From the NCBI GenBank assembly GCA_902812415.1, contig CADDZJ010000011.1, positions 1-64,000 on the forward strand: a DNA stretch of 64,000 nucleotides, written 5' to 3'. Shown in pieces: positions 44,089-53,108 of this stretch. This stretch comes from Acidobacteriota bacterium (GTDB taxonomy: Bacteria > Acidobacteriota > Terriglobia > UBA7540). The notes beneath the pieces are model-generated. The model saw nothing but the letters and a program-made list of their open reading frames with translations, had not been told where the DNA came from and ran no database searches. Every line of letters starts with the position of its first letter. Position 1 is the first letter of the stretch. The translations under genes and the position numbers were made by a program.

Positions 44089-45111
44089 ATGCACTCAGAC
44101 ATGAACAAAAAACAGTCCCACTGGCAGAGAATCGTTCGCGCATTTCAAGGGAAGACGATTGGAGTCTTTGGGGATTTTATGCTCGATGAGGTGCTGCGAG
44201 GCGAGGCTACGCGCATCTCGCCTGAGGCTCCGGTGCCCGTTGTTTTGCTGGAGGGGCCGGATTCCGGCGAAGGCTATCCCGGCGGCGCCGGCAATGTAGC
44301 TGCAAACATCGCCGCTCTGGATGGCCGGCCTATTCCATGGGGAGTGATTGGATCGGATGAAAGCGGACAACATTTAATACGCCTGCTGGCGGAGCGTGGC
44401 ATTCGAAGCAATACTCTGATCTCCGAAAGCGGCCGGGTGACGCCTCGAAAAGTTAGAATCGTGGCCCGACAACATCAATTGTTGCGGCTGGATTTTGAAA
44501 AAGTCTCTCCAGCTTCGCCTCAATCGTCCGCCCGGCTGCTCAATTCCTTCAAGCGATGGGTGACGCGGCTGGATGCCCTGATTATCTCGGATTATCAGAA
44601 GGGGTTGATGACCGAGGCCCTGTGTGATCGGCTTCTGGCCATGGCTCGCGAGTCGCGGGTGCCTCTCTTCGTCGATCCCAAGCCCTCGCATCCCGAGATT
44701 TGTCAGGGTGCCACGGTGGTCACTCCGAATCTGCATGAAGCCGAACAAATGGCCGGATTCCCGATGCGTAATGCGCGACAGCTTCAGGAAGGCGGACGTA
44801 AGCTGTTGAAAGACTTCGGCTGTGATTATCTTTTGGTGACGCGCAGCAGTGAGGGGATGACTCTGTTTGATGCGGAGGGAGGCGTCTATTCTATTCCGAG
44901 CGTTCCGCGTCCTGTTTATGATGTGACCGGCGCCGGAGACACCGTCATTGCAACACTGGCTCTTGCTTATTGCGCGGGCGCTTCGATGAGGGAAGCTGCG
45001 ATGCTCGCCAACCTGGCCGCGGGCAAGGTTGTGCTGAAATTCGGGACTTCACAGCTCTCACGCGCGGAACTCCTGAAGGCCATTGCAGAAGCGGGAATAA
45101 GCGAGAGATGA
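44089..45111 (+). CDS. rfaE1: D-glycero-beta-D-manno-heptose-7-phosphate kinase
   Basis: A 340-residue PfkB/ribokinase-family enzyme matching the kinase half of HldE. GDFMLDEVLRGEATRISPEAP, GGAGNVAANIAALDG and the C-terminal PfkB motif VTGAGDTVIATLALA are visible. It phosphorylates heptose-7-phosphate at C1 for LPS inner-core synthesis. The adenylyltransferase half is absent, so a separate gene elsewhere is expected. A CCACAGAGG half-repeat lies upstream near 44017. Confidence 0.87.
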   Translation: MHSDMNKKQSHWQRIVRAFQGKTIGVFGDFMLDEVLRGEATRISPEAPVPVVLLEGPDSGEGYPGGAGNVAANIAALDGRPIPWGVIGSDESGQHLIRLLAERGIRSNTLISESGRVTPRKVRIVARQHQLLRLDFEKVSPASPQSSARLLNSFKRWVTRLDALIISDYQKGLMTEALCDRLLAMARESRVPLFVDPKPSHPEICQGATVVTPNLHEAEQMAGFPMRNARQLQEGGRKLLKDFGCDYLLVTRSSEGMTLFDAEGGVYSIPSVPRPVYDVTGAGDTVIATLALAYCAGASMREAAMLANLAAGKVVLKFGTSQLSRAELLKAIAEAGISER

Positions 45112-45146
45112 CCGGCTTCGCCCGAGAAATCATCATCACAGGGCGA

Positions 45147-45181
45147 GGGGGCACGCGATTCCTCTTCCTTTCGCGTACCCC
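45147..45181. terminator. possible bidirectional hairpin between convergent genes
   Basis: GGGGGCACGCGA (45147-45158) pairs with TCGCGTACCCC (45171-45181) with small mismatches. There is no T-run, so termination activity is uncertain. Confidence 0.4.
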
Positions 45182-45215
45182 TTAAGATGACTCGCTATGA
45201 TTCCGGAGCGCTCTC

Positions 45216-45650
45216 TTACTCGCTCACCTGAATGCTTTGCGCGAGCAGGCCACGCTCTAACCCATCGCGGTACTTGACGGATGCCTGCTTGTTGGTTTGC
45301 TGCGCCAGATCGCTGAGCGTGCTCTTCTTTCCATTAACTTCGATGTGGGTGCCTTTCGTCACTTTGAAATCGAAAGGAACGCCGTTGGAGTCCGTAACAA
45401 CCACCACTTTTTTATCGGCATCCACCATCGAAAGGGACCCGGAAACGCTTTGTGCGCCTCGAGCGTACTTAGCCGTCAGATTTTCCGTCGCGGCATGGTG
45501 GTGAGCGGATTTCTTGGCTTTAGGGGTTTCGGTGCTTGAGGCGGAGGATGACGAACTTTCTGTCTGTGACGCCTGCCTTGCGTAAACCGAGACGCCGACT
45601 AGAAGTACGAGCAGAGAAAGAACCATTAGAGAAAGTACAGTTTTCTTCAT
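45216..45650 (-). CDS. small exported protein with His and Ser tracts, function unknown
   Basis: A 144-residue protein with a signal peptide (MKKTVLSLMVLSLLVLLVG to about residue 25). A Ser-rich stretch (30-42) and KKSAHHHAATENL follow, then an OB-like beta domain that reads like a DUF5666/5818-type exported domain (VSMVDADKKVVVVTDS... GVPFDFKVTKGT). The His triplet may bind metal. No enzymatic motif is seen. Confidence 0.6.
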   Translation of the reverse strand: MKKTVLSLMVLSLLVLLVGVSVYARQASQTESSSSSASSTETPKAKKSAHHHAATENLTAKYARGAQSVSGSLSMVDADKKVVVVTDSNGVPFDFKVTKGTHIEVNGKKSTLSDLAQQTNKQASVKYRDGLERGLLAQSIQVSE

Positions 45651-45864
45651 CGAGATTCACCTCTTTCCCCGCAAGATGATGCGGAAACTTTTGAAAAATT
45701 GAGTCTTTAAAATTGTCGGGTCAATCACTCAAAGCCCGCAGTGTTGGACCCCTTCCCCCTTTAATAACCTGTTGCGTCTCCCCAAAAGACGTAACGCTGA
45801 GATCGGCAGGAAAACTCTGCGCTCCGATGTGGAGATACACAGCCTTCCTTCATTCTGAAAAACA

Positions 45865-45890
45865 GAGAGGCCGCTTAGGAGCGACCTCTC
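45865..45890 (-). terminator. rho-independent terminator for the DUF5818-like gene
   Basis: GAGAGG at 45865-45870 pairs with CCTCTC at 45885-45890, with an inner CGCT/AGCG stem and TAGG loop. On the minus strand it is followed by TGTTTTTC, so it terminates the gene ending at 45913. Confidence 0.75.
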
Positions 45891-45912
45891 CGTCTGAAAC
45901 GCTTTCAGCCAA

Positions 45913-46269
45913 TCACATCCCACCACTGCCGCTGCTTGGTGTGGCATGATGATGAGAAGTGACAGCGGATACTGTTTCCGCGGTGATCGTATCGCCGCTC
46001 AGGGTTCCTTCAACCTTTACGCGCTTACCTGCATAATCTGAGAATTTATCCTGGGGATCGAGCTGATAAACCTTGCCCCTGGAAACCAGAACATACTTTG
46101 ACCCGCCCTGAACGCACTTGGCGACGCAGGCTTCCGCGGCTTTGCTGGCCCTCGAATGCTTAGCCCCGCACATGCTGTCACTGACAACACCATAGAAGGC
46201 GTTCGCACTCCAAGCCAGGCAACCAAACGCCAGGAACGCCACGACGAGCATTGTAAGTCTCTTAGTCAT
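45913..46269 (-). CDS. DUF5818-like small exported protein
   Basis: A 118-residue protein with a signal peptide (about 1-24), GVVSDSMCGAKH and CVAKCVQGGSKYVL cysteine blocks, then VYQLDPQDKFSDYAGKRVKVEGTL with a short SHHHATPSSGSGGM tail. This layout is frequent in Acidobacteriota and is labelled DUF5818. The three Cys and the His triplet could bind metal or heme; function unknown. A terminator follows at 45865-45890. Confidence 0.72.
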   Translation of the reverse strand: MTKRLTMLVVAFLAFGCLAWSANAFYGVVSDSMCGAKHSRASKAAEACVAKCVQGGSKYVLVSRGKVYQLDPQDKFSDYAGKRVKVEGTLSGDTITAETVSAVTSHHHATPSSGSGGM

Positions 46270-46540
46270 CGAATCTCCTCCTTGAAGTAAAATACATTCG
46301 CAGGTTCATAACGAGCTGGATAACTCACTAACCCGAAATTAACAGGTGATCGAGTTTGCGTTCACCCTGCGCGACACCCTCCTTGCCAGTAAGTCAAATA
46401 TCTTCTTCCGGCGCTCCTCGCAGGGCATTCAACCGGCCTCATCATACTACAGTCAAGGGTAAACCTCAAGAGATTCAAAGCCTTGCGGGCTAACTGCCCT
46501 GCGCTAACGAAGTTCCACTCCACAGCTTCAGGAAGCCTGC

Positions 46541-47011
46541 CTAAACCGCGCGTGAAAGACGGCGGTATTCCTCTTCTGATTGCGCCGGTAGCAGCACCCA
46601 TAGAGTATAGATCCCCAGCGCCGTACCGAAGGGCACATGTATCAGGGCAATAATACCCAGAATGATGGCAAGAATGCGGGCCCACGAAGCGCGCTCCAGT
46701 AATCCCCAACCCACGATAATCCCTGCGGCAGCGGTCGCAATCAGAAAAACTCCTCCAATGGCCGCAAGAGGAAGAACCAGTGGGCGGACATGAGGCGGGA
46801 TAAATGGAAACCCCAACCTTCCAAGGAACAGCAGCCCGATGCCTGGGATCAACCGCATTACCGAGATGACCAGCCACAGGATGGCCAGAAGCTTAAGATG
46901 TTTTTCAATTCTCCCCTGCTGCGCGACGGTAGCGGCGGTTACTGGACTTCCGCAGGCCGTACAGAATTTCTGTTCCTCCTCAACCCTTGCCCCGCATCGC
47001 CCACAGTACAT
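46541..47011 (-). CDS. zinc-ribbon membrane protein
   Basis: A 156-residue protein. The N-terminus MYCGRCGARVEEEQKFCTACG is a Cys4 zinc ribbon, followed by four hydrophobic helices between about 40 and 145. Such proteins are widespread and without known function. Confidence 0.75.
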   Translation of the reverse strand: MYCGRCGARVEEEQKFCTACGSPVTAATVAQQGRIEKHLKLLAILWLVISVMRLIPGIGLLFLGRLGFPFIPPHVRPLVLPLAAIGGVFLIATAAAGIIVGWGLLERASWARILAIILGIIALIHVPFGTALGIYTLWVLLPAQSEEEYRRLSRAV

Positions 47012-47296
47012 AAGCGCCTCCTCAAGCCGTCAGGTCGGCGAAACGAAAAGTTTGTTCTGGCGGCAATGTTTGCCGCCAACCGCCATCATGCAGCGCTCAC
47101 GATTGGCTTCACATCGCAGCCCCGCTGTTTCGACGGCATTTGCCGGCAGAATGCCGGCGCTGCGACCCATCCCGCCGACCAACCGGGGTAGAATCCCCGG
47201 TGAATCGGATTTCTTATATCAAACTACGCACAGCCTGCGCAAATTGTTCCCGGCTATCGAAAAGGATAGAATGATGCCGAATAGGGTGCACCTATT

Positions 47297-47428
47297 GGAG
47301 GCTGTAAATTGCGGTGACAGCCTCGGTTGCAGCGCCGTCTATAATGACGGTGTCCTCACCGGCTGTTTTTCGGCGCTGAAGGCAGCGCCGTTACAGAAAA
47401 TGTTGTCACTGTAATTTGCAATGCTCGG
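47297..47428. repeat. GTAGCGGCGG element with terminal inverted repeats
   Basis: GGAGGCTGTAAATTGCGGTGAC at the left and GTCACTGTAATTTGCAATGC at the right are inverted arms matching the 37018 element, with inner AGCGCCG and CGGTGTCCTCACCG palindromes. It lies in the 432-nt divergent gap before the esterase gene. Confidence 0.7.
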
Positions 47429-47446
47429 TAATGTCATGGAGGCGTG

Positions 47447-48412
47447 ATGCCGCTTGATTCACAAGCAAAGCAATTGATGGATTGGATTGCCGCGCAGTAC
47501 CCGCCCGTTTATGCGACGCCGGTGGAAGAAGCGCGAAGGAACTTCCGCGAGCGGACCCGGCTCACCGACGGCGCGCCGGAGCCGGTAGCTCGAATTGGAG
47601 ATCGCGCCATCCGAGCTCCGCAGTGTGATATCCCCATTCGTGTCTACACCCCCGAGGGGAATGAAACTTTTCCTGCCTTGATATATTTCCATGGCGGCGG
47701 CTGGGTGATCGGCGGTCTCGATACGCATCAGAATCTTTGCTGCGAGCTTGCCCGTCAGGGTCGCTTGGTTGTGGTGGCGGTGGATTATAGCTTAGCGCCC
47801 GAGCACAAATTTCCGCGCGCAGTGGAGGATTGTTACGCGGCCACGCAGTGGGTTGCGGCGCATGCCAACGAACTTCGCATCGATCCGCTGCGAATCGCCG
47901 TGGGCGGGGACAGCGCGGGCGGGAATCTGGCTGCTGCGGTGTGTTTGATGGCGCGTGATCGCGGAGGACCTCGGTTAGATTTTCAACTCCTCGTTTATCC
48001 CGTGATGGACCACAATTTTGATACTGCGTCCTACCACGAATATGCCAGCGGATGCTCTCTCACCCGCGAGGCGATGATGTACTACTGGGATCAATATTTG
48101 AGCGCGAAAGAAGACGGGCAGAATCCTTATGCCTCGCCGCTTCGCGCCGGCGATCTAAGGGGCACGCCCCCGGCGCTGATCGTTACTGCGGAATATGACC
48201 CTTTACGTGACGAGGGTCGAGCTTATGCTCAAAAGCTTCAGGAGGTAGGAGTGCCGGTGACGCTGCGACACTGTGAGACGATGATTCACGGCTTCTTGAC
48301 AATGACCGGCAAGATCGACGAAGCCAGGCGCATCCGGCAGGAAATTGCCCAGACATTGCGGAACACCCTCTGCGCTCAGGCTGCTGAGAGTATGACCGCA
48401 GTCGAACCCTAG
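47447..48412 (+). CDS. HSL-family alpha/beta-hydrolase esterase
   Basis: A 321-residue hormone-sensitive-lipase-type esterase. IYFHGGGWVIGG is the oxyanion-hole HGGG motif, GGDSAGGNLA holds the nucleophile Ser, AEYDPLRDEG the catalytic Asp and MIHGFLT the His. It hydrolyses short acyl esters by family knowledge. ATG 47447 has GGAGG four bases upstream; GTG 47444 is an alternative. Confidence 0.9.
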   Translation: MPLDSQAKQLMDWIAAQYPPVYATPVEEARRNFRERTRLTDGAPEPVARIGDRAIRAPQCDIPIRVYTPEGNETFPALIYFHGGGWVIGGLDTHQNLCCELARQGRLVVVAVDYSLAPEHKFPRAVEDCYAATQWVAAHANELRIDPLRIAVGGDSAGGNLAAAVCLMARDRGGPRLDFQLLVYPVMDHNFDTASYHEYASGCSLTREAMMYYWDQYLSAKEDGQNPYASPLRAGDLRGTPPALIVTAEYDPLRDEGRAYAQKLQEVGVPVTLRHCETMIHGFLTMTGKIDEARRIRQEIAQTLRNTLCAQAAESMTAVEP

Positions 48413-48425
48413 GGTTGCAGCTTAT

Positions 48426-48540
48426 TGAGGCTTACAAATTATGGCCACAGCCGTTTCTGTAACGCCGGTGTTCCTTCGCTCTGCTCAGGACAGGCTCTCA
48501 CCGGCGGTTTTCGGCGTTGAGGACACCGCCGCTACAGCTC
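48426..48540. repeat. GTAGCGGCGG element, right arm missing
   Basis: TGAGGCTTACAAATTATGGCC at 48426 matches the left TIR of the 37018 element. Inner parts include CTGTAACGCCGGTG and ACACCGCCGCTACAG. The right TIR is not found before the next gene, so this copy is truncated. Confidence 0.65.
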
Positions 48541-48550
48541 CCTCTAAATC

Positions 48551-48958
48551 TTACTGCGAGGCATCGCGCGGAGATCGCAACATAAACTCGTCTCCGGGAG
48601 CCAGACGAACTTCAGAAACCGGAAATATCAGCAGACCGCGACCAAAACAGGTTTTGAGCCGCAGAAGAGTGGCTTTTTGCCAAGCCCCATTTTTCATCTG
48701 AAATTCAACCGTCGTTCCAGTATAGTGTCTCAGGAAGCTTCCAAGCCGGTCACGGTCCGCCGCGTCACGGTAATGGAAAATCGCGATGCTGACGCCAAAT
48801 TGCCGACTAGCGCCCACTTCCATCACGCGACAGGCGATAACCATCGGATCTGCGGAAGTTGCGGCTCCATCGGCGCTTCCCAAAGCGGCTAAGCCCAGGC
48901 TCAATACCAAGGCCGATAGGACGACTTTGGGAAGCATTGGTTTGCAAATTCCACCCAT
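48551..48958 (-). CDS. exported hypothetical protein
   Basis: A 135-residue protein with a signal peptide (about 1-32). The rest is a small domain (CRVMEVGASRQFGVSIAIFHYRD..., ending near KTCFGRGLLIFPVSEVRLAPGDEF). No family recognised. Confidence 0.5.
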   Translation of the reverse strand: MGGICKPMLPKVVLSALVLSLGLAALGSADGAATSADPMVIACRVMEVGASRQFGVSIAIFHYRDAADRDRLGSFLRHYTGTTVEFQMKNGAWQKATLLRLKTCFGRGLLIFPVSEVRLAPGDEFMLRSPRDASQ

Positions 48959-48991
48959 GAGCGCTCTTCTAACCTCCGATCATTTTCATCC

Positions 48992-49963
48992 CTAAACCAG
49001 CCCCGCCTCGCCAAACGCTTTCTGCATAGCGGCCGCAGCGGTTGCCACGGCCTGCTCCAGAGGCATGGCCCTTAATTGAGCGTTGAATGGCTCGGGTTGA
49101 ATAGGTCCGTCGTATCCGATGGCAACCAACGCCCCAAGGAATTCTTTGACTGGAATTACGCCGGTTGCTGCGGGCAGCTCCCGACGATCGTCATGGAGCT
49201 GATCGAGCGGCAAGCGCGGTGCGTCATTCAGGTCAACGGTGATCACGTCGCGCCCGCGCAGTGTTTCGATATCGGCCGCGGTCTCTTCGGCGTTGTACCA
49301 GTGCCAGCTATCAAGCTGGATGCCCAGATTATCGGTTCCAATTGCGACTTCGAGTTCCCTCATCTCCGACAAAGTGTGAATAAAAGGCTGGCGTTCGCTG
49401 CGCCAGAAAGTGCGCGGCGCGACGTATTCGAGACCCAGGCGCTGTCCATGATCGGCCAGAACCTTCGCGCACTCGCGCAGCCGGCAGGCGTGCTGACGAA
49501 AATTCTGAAGGTAGGTCAGGTGATTGCTGCATGGCAGCACCCATGTGCTCACCCGCTGAATGTTTGCCCGTTGCAGATTTTTTGCCACAGAGGGCAGATT
49601 CTTAAGCCCCTCGCTAAATGTAGCGTCGTCCTTGCGAAAGTCTACCGGCAATCCTGCCGCCCCCAATTTCAGATTTTTCGCAGCTAAATCGTCGAGCAGG
49701 CGCTTCAAGTCATCATCTGACAGCCGCGCGAAAAGACTCTCATCAGGGTCAACGCCTTCAAAACTATATCGGTGCGCGAGTTGAACAGACTGCTGGAATG
49801 TGCCATGAAACCCCAGCCGTCCAAGGCTCAAAACTGTATAGAATTGCCGTTTCGAGGGGCCTTCGGATGCGCTAACTGGAAGCATGCCGGCGGCGGAAAG
49901 CCCGCCCGCCGCGGCGCTAGCTTGCCGGATGAAATTCCGCCGGTTGAGCTTGGATGTTGCCAT
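48992..49963 (-). CDS. Tat-exported sugar phosphate isomerase/epimerase-like protein
   Basis: A 323-residue TIM-barrel protein of the xylose-isomerase-like AP-endonuclease-2 superfamily. NRRNFIRQAS is a Tat signal. Metal-site candidates are Glu in LEYVAPRTF, Asp/His in IQLDSWHW and Asp in TVDLNDAP, and Glu in PIQPEPFN. The substrate is unknown. Such Tat-tagged barrels are common in the phylum suspected here. Confidence 0.8.
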   Translation of the reverse strand: MATSKLNRRNFIRQASAAAGGLSAAGMLPVSASEGPSKRQFYTVLSLGRLGFHGTFQQSVQLAHRYSFEGVDPDESLFARLSDDDLKRLLDDLAAKNLKLGAAGLPVDFRKDDATFSEGLKNLPSVAKNLQRANIQRVSTWVLPCSNHLTYLQNFRQHACRLRECAKVLADHGQRLGLEYVAPRTFWRSERQPFIHTLSEMRELEVAIGTDNLGIQLDSWHWYNAEETAADIETLRGRDVITVDLNDAPRLPLDQLHDDRRELPAATGVIPVKEFLGALVAIGYDGPIQPEPFNAQLRAMPLEQAVATAAAAMQKAFGEAGLV

Positions 49964-50102
49964 GTAGAAAGCCTCAGCGTAGGGAGTCTAAGAAAGCAAA
50001 GTCTGCCAGATTCACGCCCAGACAGCAAGGGATACCAGATCGCCCAAAGCTCCAAGATAAATTCCGCTTGTATCCTGGGTGATATGGCTTAAACTTTGCA
50101 CT

Positions 50103-50807
50103 ATGGATCTCAACACCCCACTCACCGACAACGAACTCCAGGAACTCGACGGCTTTCTGGCATCCGATGACGTTCCTGACGACTGCATGGATATTGCCAT
50201 GCTTCACGGCTTCCTCACTGCCATCGCGATCGGCCCGGCGATCGTGCGCCCGAGCGAATGGATTCCAGTGATCTGGGGCAAGGGAGAGCCTGAATTCGAA
50301 TCGCTTGAAGACGCCAACCGCATCTTGCAACTCGTCACCCGGCTTTTGAACAGCACGATCACCATACTGCAAGATGACCCTGAAGAATTTGCGCCGATTC
50401 TTTACGAGGTAGATGCTGTCGACGGAGAGCGCAACGTGGGAGAGGAAGAATGGTGCGAAGGCTTCGCCCTAGGCATACAACTTCGCCTCGAAGAGTGGAA
50501 GCCAGCCCTTTACAATGATGAAGCGGTTTCCTGGCTGGCTCCGATCGCCGCCTTCACGGACGATGAAGCTCTGGCGGATTTTACAAGCGGCTCCGGAGGA
50601 CCCAAGGTGACGCGCGAAGATCTGTCGGCCATGATTCCTCTTTGTGTCACCAATCTCTATGATTACTGGAAAGAGCAAAGGACAAGGCGCGGAGAGGGCT
50701 TCACCCCGGATCAATTCCCTTACGGCAGCCGGAAGATCGGCCGCAATGAACCTTGCTCCTGCGGCAGCGGGAAGAAATACAAGAAATGCTGCGGAGCAGT
50801 GCAATAG
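50103..50807 (+). CDS. UPF0149 (YecA)-family protein with SEC-C zinc motif
   Basis: About 234 residues. The N-terminal 170 belong to UPF0149/YecA ([22 protein letters not shown]), and the C-terminus [20 protein letters not shown] is the SEC-C zinc-binding motif also found on SecA. A role in protein export or quality control is inferred. GTG 50079 is an alternative start with extra residues unlike the family. Confidence 0.87.
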   Translation: MDLNTPLTDNELQELDGFLASDDVPDDCMDIAMLHGFLTAIAIGPAIVRPSEWIPVIWGKGEPEFESLEDANRILQLVTRLLNSTITILQDDPEEFAPILYEVDAVDGERNVGEEEWCEGFALGIQLRLEEWKPALYNDEAVSWLAPIAAFTDDEALADFTSGSGGPKVTREDLSAMIPLCVTNLYDYWKEQRTRRGEGFTPDQFPYGSRKIGRNEPCSCGSGKKYKKCCGAVQ

Positions 50808-50871
50808 CGCAGCGCTTTATTGTTCAGATATTCTGCCTCGTTCATGCTGTTCGCTTACAGAATTCTTCTTG

Positions 50872-50930
50872 CCACAGAGGGCGCAGAGAGCCGAGAGGCT
50901 TTTTCTCCGTGTCCTCTGTGCTCTCTGTGG
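50872..50930. repeat. CCACAGAGG-family hairpin
   Basis: CCACAGAGGGCGCAGAGAG faces CTCTGTGCTCTCTGTGG across a T-rich loop. It lies between the convergent SEC-C and tag genes. Confidence 0.6.
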
Positions 50931-50966
50931 TAAGCCGTCGCTTATCTTGTTTGTGAAGCGCCGCCG

Positions 50967-51581
50967 CTACTCGTTTTTCAACAAACCCTTGAAAGTCTGA
51001 CGAACCTCGTTATACCGAAAACAGTCCACCAGGTGGTCATTCACCATTCCAACTGCCTGCATAAATGCGTAGCAAATGGTTGACCCGACAAAGCGAAAGC
51101 CGCGCCGGATGAGTTCCTTGCTCATGGCGTCCGATTCCGCCGTCCGGCTTGGCACTTGCTTCATGGCGCGCCAGGCGTTCTGCCGAGGCTTCCCATCCAC
51201 AAAGCGCCATATGAACGCGTCAAAGCTGCCGAATTCATCCTGAACCTGGAGAAACATTCTGGCATTTTCAACGGCTGAATGGATTTTGAGGCGGTTCCTG
51301 ATGATGCCGGGATCAGCCAGCAATTTCTGGATGCGCTGCGCATCAAAGCGCGCTACCCTGGCGGGATCGAACCCGGCGAATGCTGCGCGGAAGTTCTGGC
51401 GCTTTTTGAGAATCGTTTCCCAACTCAGCCCTGCCTGCGCGCCTTCGAGAATCAGAAACTCGAATAAAAGCCGGTCGTCATGAACCGGCGCGCCCCACTC
51501 GCGGTCATGATACGGAATCCCAAGCTCACTCACCGCCCACGGGCAGCGCCTGCGGTCGTTATGACTCATAAGGTTGCTCAT
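50967..51581 (-). CDS. tag: DNA-3-methyladenine glycosylase I
   Basis: A 204-residue Tag. RCPWAV at the N-terminus, YHDREWGAPVHDD, LEGAQAGLSWETILKKR, and STICYAFMQAVGMVNDH are the family blocks, covering substrate recognition and the zinc site. It excises 3-methyladenine from DNA. The frame allows M5 as an alternative start. Confidence 0.9.
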   Translation of the reverse strand: MSNLMSHNDRRRCPWAVSELGIPYHDREWGAPVHDDRLLFEFLILEGAQAGLSWETILKKRQNFRAAFAGFDPARVARFDAQRIQKLLADPGIIRNRLKIHSAVENARMFLQVQDEFGSFDAFIWRFVDGKPRQNAWRAMKQVPSRTAESDAMSKELIRRGFRFVGSTICYAFMQAVGMVNDHLVDCFRYNEVRQTFKGLLKNE

Positions 51582-51751
51582 CTCGAATTCACAAGGCGGA
51601 CTCTTCGTACAATACCAACACCCCAGAACTGATTCTGTTTCTGTACGCGTAGGGGGCAGTCTGAGGATCCGGATTCAAAATTCAAAAATGGTTTCCATTC
51701 CTGAATGCGCGGAGATAAAGCCCAATATGCCCTCTTATCAAGAGAACTGAA

Positions 51752-52168
51752 CTACGGCAGAGGTTGTCTATCTGGCGGCACCCAGCCCGTTCGCGCAGTT
51801 TCCGTCGCCAGAAGCTCAGACGAGTAGAAGGACTCGATCAGGCGTTTATCGAGCAATCTGGGGTGCGCCATCGCGAATGTATTGAAGTCGTTTTCCAGCG
51901 GGCTCTGCTCTAGCGCATGTTGCACCAGCCGCATCCAGGCCAGGGTCATGGTTTTGTGATACATTCGCTCGACGTTGTGATGCTTGGCGAAACGCTTGAT
52001 GCTTTCGAGCATACTGATGGTCGCCTGTTGATATCCCCGGCGGCGCAGGTAAAGCCAGGCCGCGCGAATGTGATCGCGATGATGAAAAGGGACTATAACG
52101 CACTCCTCAAAGCCGCGGAGAAATTCGTCGTCCGTAAGGAGTTGTCGATCTTCAGTTGCTGCACCCAT
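51752..52168 (-). CDS. conserved hypothetical protein (HRDHIRAAW family)
   Basis: About 138 residues, mostly helical. FHHRDHIRAAWLYLRRRGY and VERMYHKTMTLAWMRLV are well-conserved-looking blocks with several His that could bind metal. No function known. The ATG at 52168 fits better than the one at 52198, which adds a polar tail. It lies 35 nt after the MBL gene. Confidence 0.6.
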   Translation of the reverse strand: MGAATEDRQLLTDDEFLRGFEECVIVPFHHRDHIRAAWLYLRRRGYQQATISMLESIKRFAKHHNVERMYHKTMTLAWMRLVQHALEQSPLENDFNTFAMAHPRLLDKRLIESFYSSELLATETARTGWVPPDRQPLP

Positions 52169-52203
52169 CGCGCTTTCCCTCTCAGTCCAACCCGGCAACT
52201 CGC

Positions 52204-52935
52204 TCAGGCGTGTTGTCTCCCGAAGACCTCTTTAACGGCTTGATCCAATTCCGTTAAAGCGCGAGCGGAATCGCCGTTAAAACTGGATCCGTGCATAATG
52301 GCAAGCGTTTTCGGCTGCAAATCGGCCAGCTTGCGAAGGTTCTGAGAAGTGAGTGGAGTGTAGGGAACGTATTCGGCAAGGATTCCCGCCTGATACTCGC
52401 GCATGGCCTGATGCGAGCGGCCCACGACATCCGATTGCGTCAGCGGCTCAACGTCGCCCGTCTGATGAAACAGGTCGGAGCACAGGAGGGTTTTCTGCGT
52501 CTCTTCGAATAGCACGCCGGCATCCCAGCCGTGCGGCAAGTGCGGCGTCTGGCAGTAACGAAAACGATATTTTCCGGTCGTGAGAGTCTCTCCGTCGGCG
52601 AGCGCCCGAGCCGGGCGGCCGATGAAGTCATTCACACAGACGAGGGCTCCCACCTGGCTGCAAACCACGTCGGCGCTGGGCGCAATCGCCAGCCACTCGT
52701 TGAGCGATCCGCACTCGTCGGATTCAAAATGGCTGAAACTAATGTGGCGCAGGTCCGGCAGGCTGATCAGCCTGGTCACTGCGTCCCGAACTTCAGAAAA
52801 CATGCCGCGCAAACCGGTGTGAAACAGCAGCGGTTCGTCGTCCTTGATCAGGAAATGATTGAACTGCAAATTGGCCCAGGAAGCGTAAATCGAAATCCGG
52901 TAAACATCCGGAGCAATCTCATGGATAGCTGCCAT
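52204..52935 (-). CDS. metallo-beta-lactamase-fold protein (diiron, ODP-like)
   Basis: A 243-residue MBL-fold protein. [14 protein letters not shown] is the HxExD block of the oxygen-reducing flavodiiron type, rather than the HxHxDH of hydrolases, with His in TPHLPHGWD, Asp in LLCSDLFHQ and His in MHGSSF. There is no flavodoxin domain. It may bind a diiron centre and act on oxygen or an unknown redox substrate. Confidence 0.75.
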   Translation of the reverse strand: MAAIHEIAPDVYRISIYASWANLQFNHFLIKDDEPLLFHTGLRGMFSEVRDAVTRLISLPDLRHISFSHFESDECGSLNEWLAIAPSADVVCSQVGALVCVNDFIGRPARALADGETLTTGKYRFRYCQTPHLPHGWDAGVLFEETQKTLLCSDLFHQTGDVEPLTQSDVVGRSHQAMREYQAGILAEYVPYTPLTSQNLRKLADLQPKTLAIMHGSSFNGDSARALTELDQAVKEVFGRQHA

Positions 52936-53108
52936 GTTTCACCTCGCCCGAATTTTTCCCGCAGGATCACTGGGACGCTCGTGCTGCATGAGATTTTACC
53001 ATCAACGTTGAGTTTCATCCTCATACAGTTTTGTAACAGCTATGCCGAGGCATACAGGCCCTGCGCCCCTCGGGGAGGCTGGCGCGCGGTTTCTCCACCG
53101 TCAAAACC

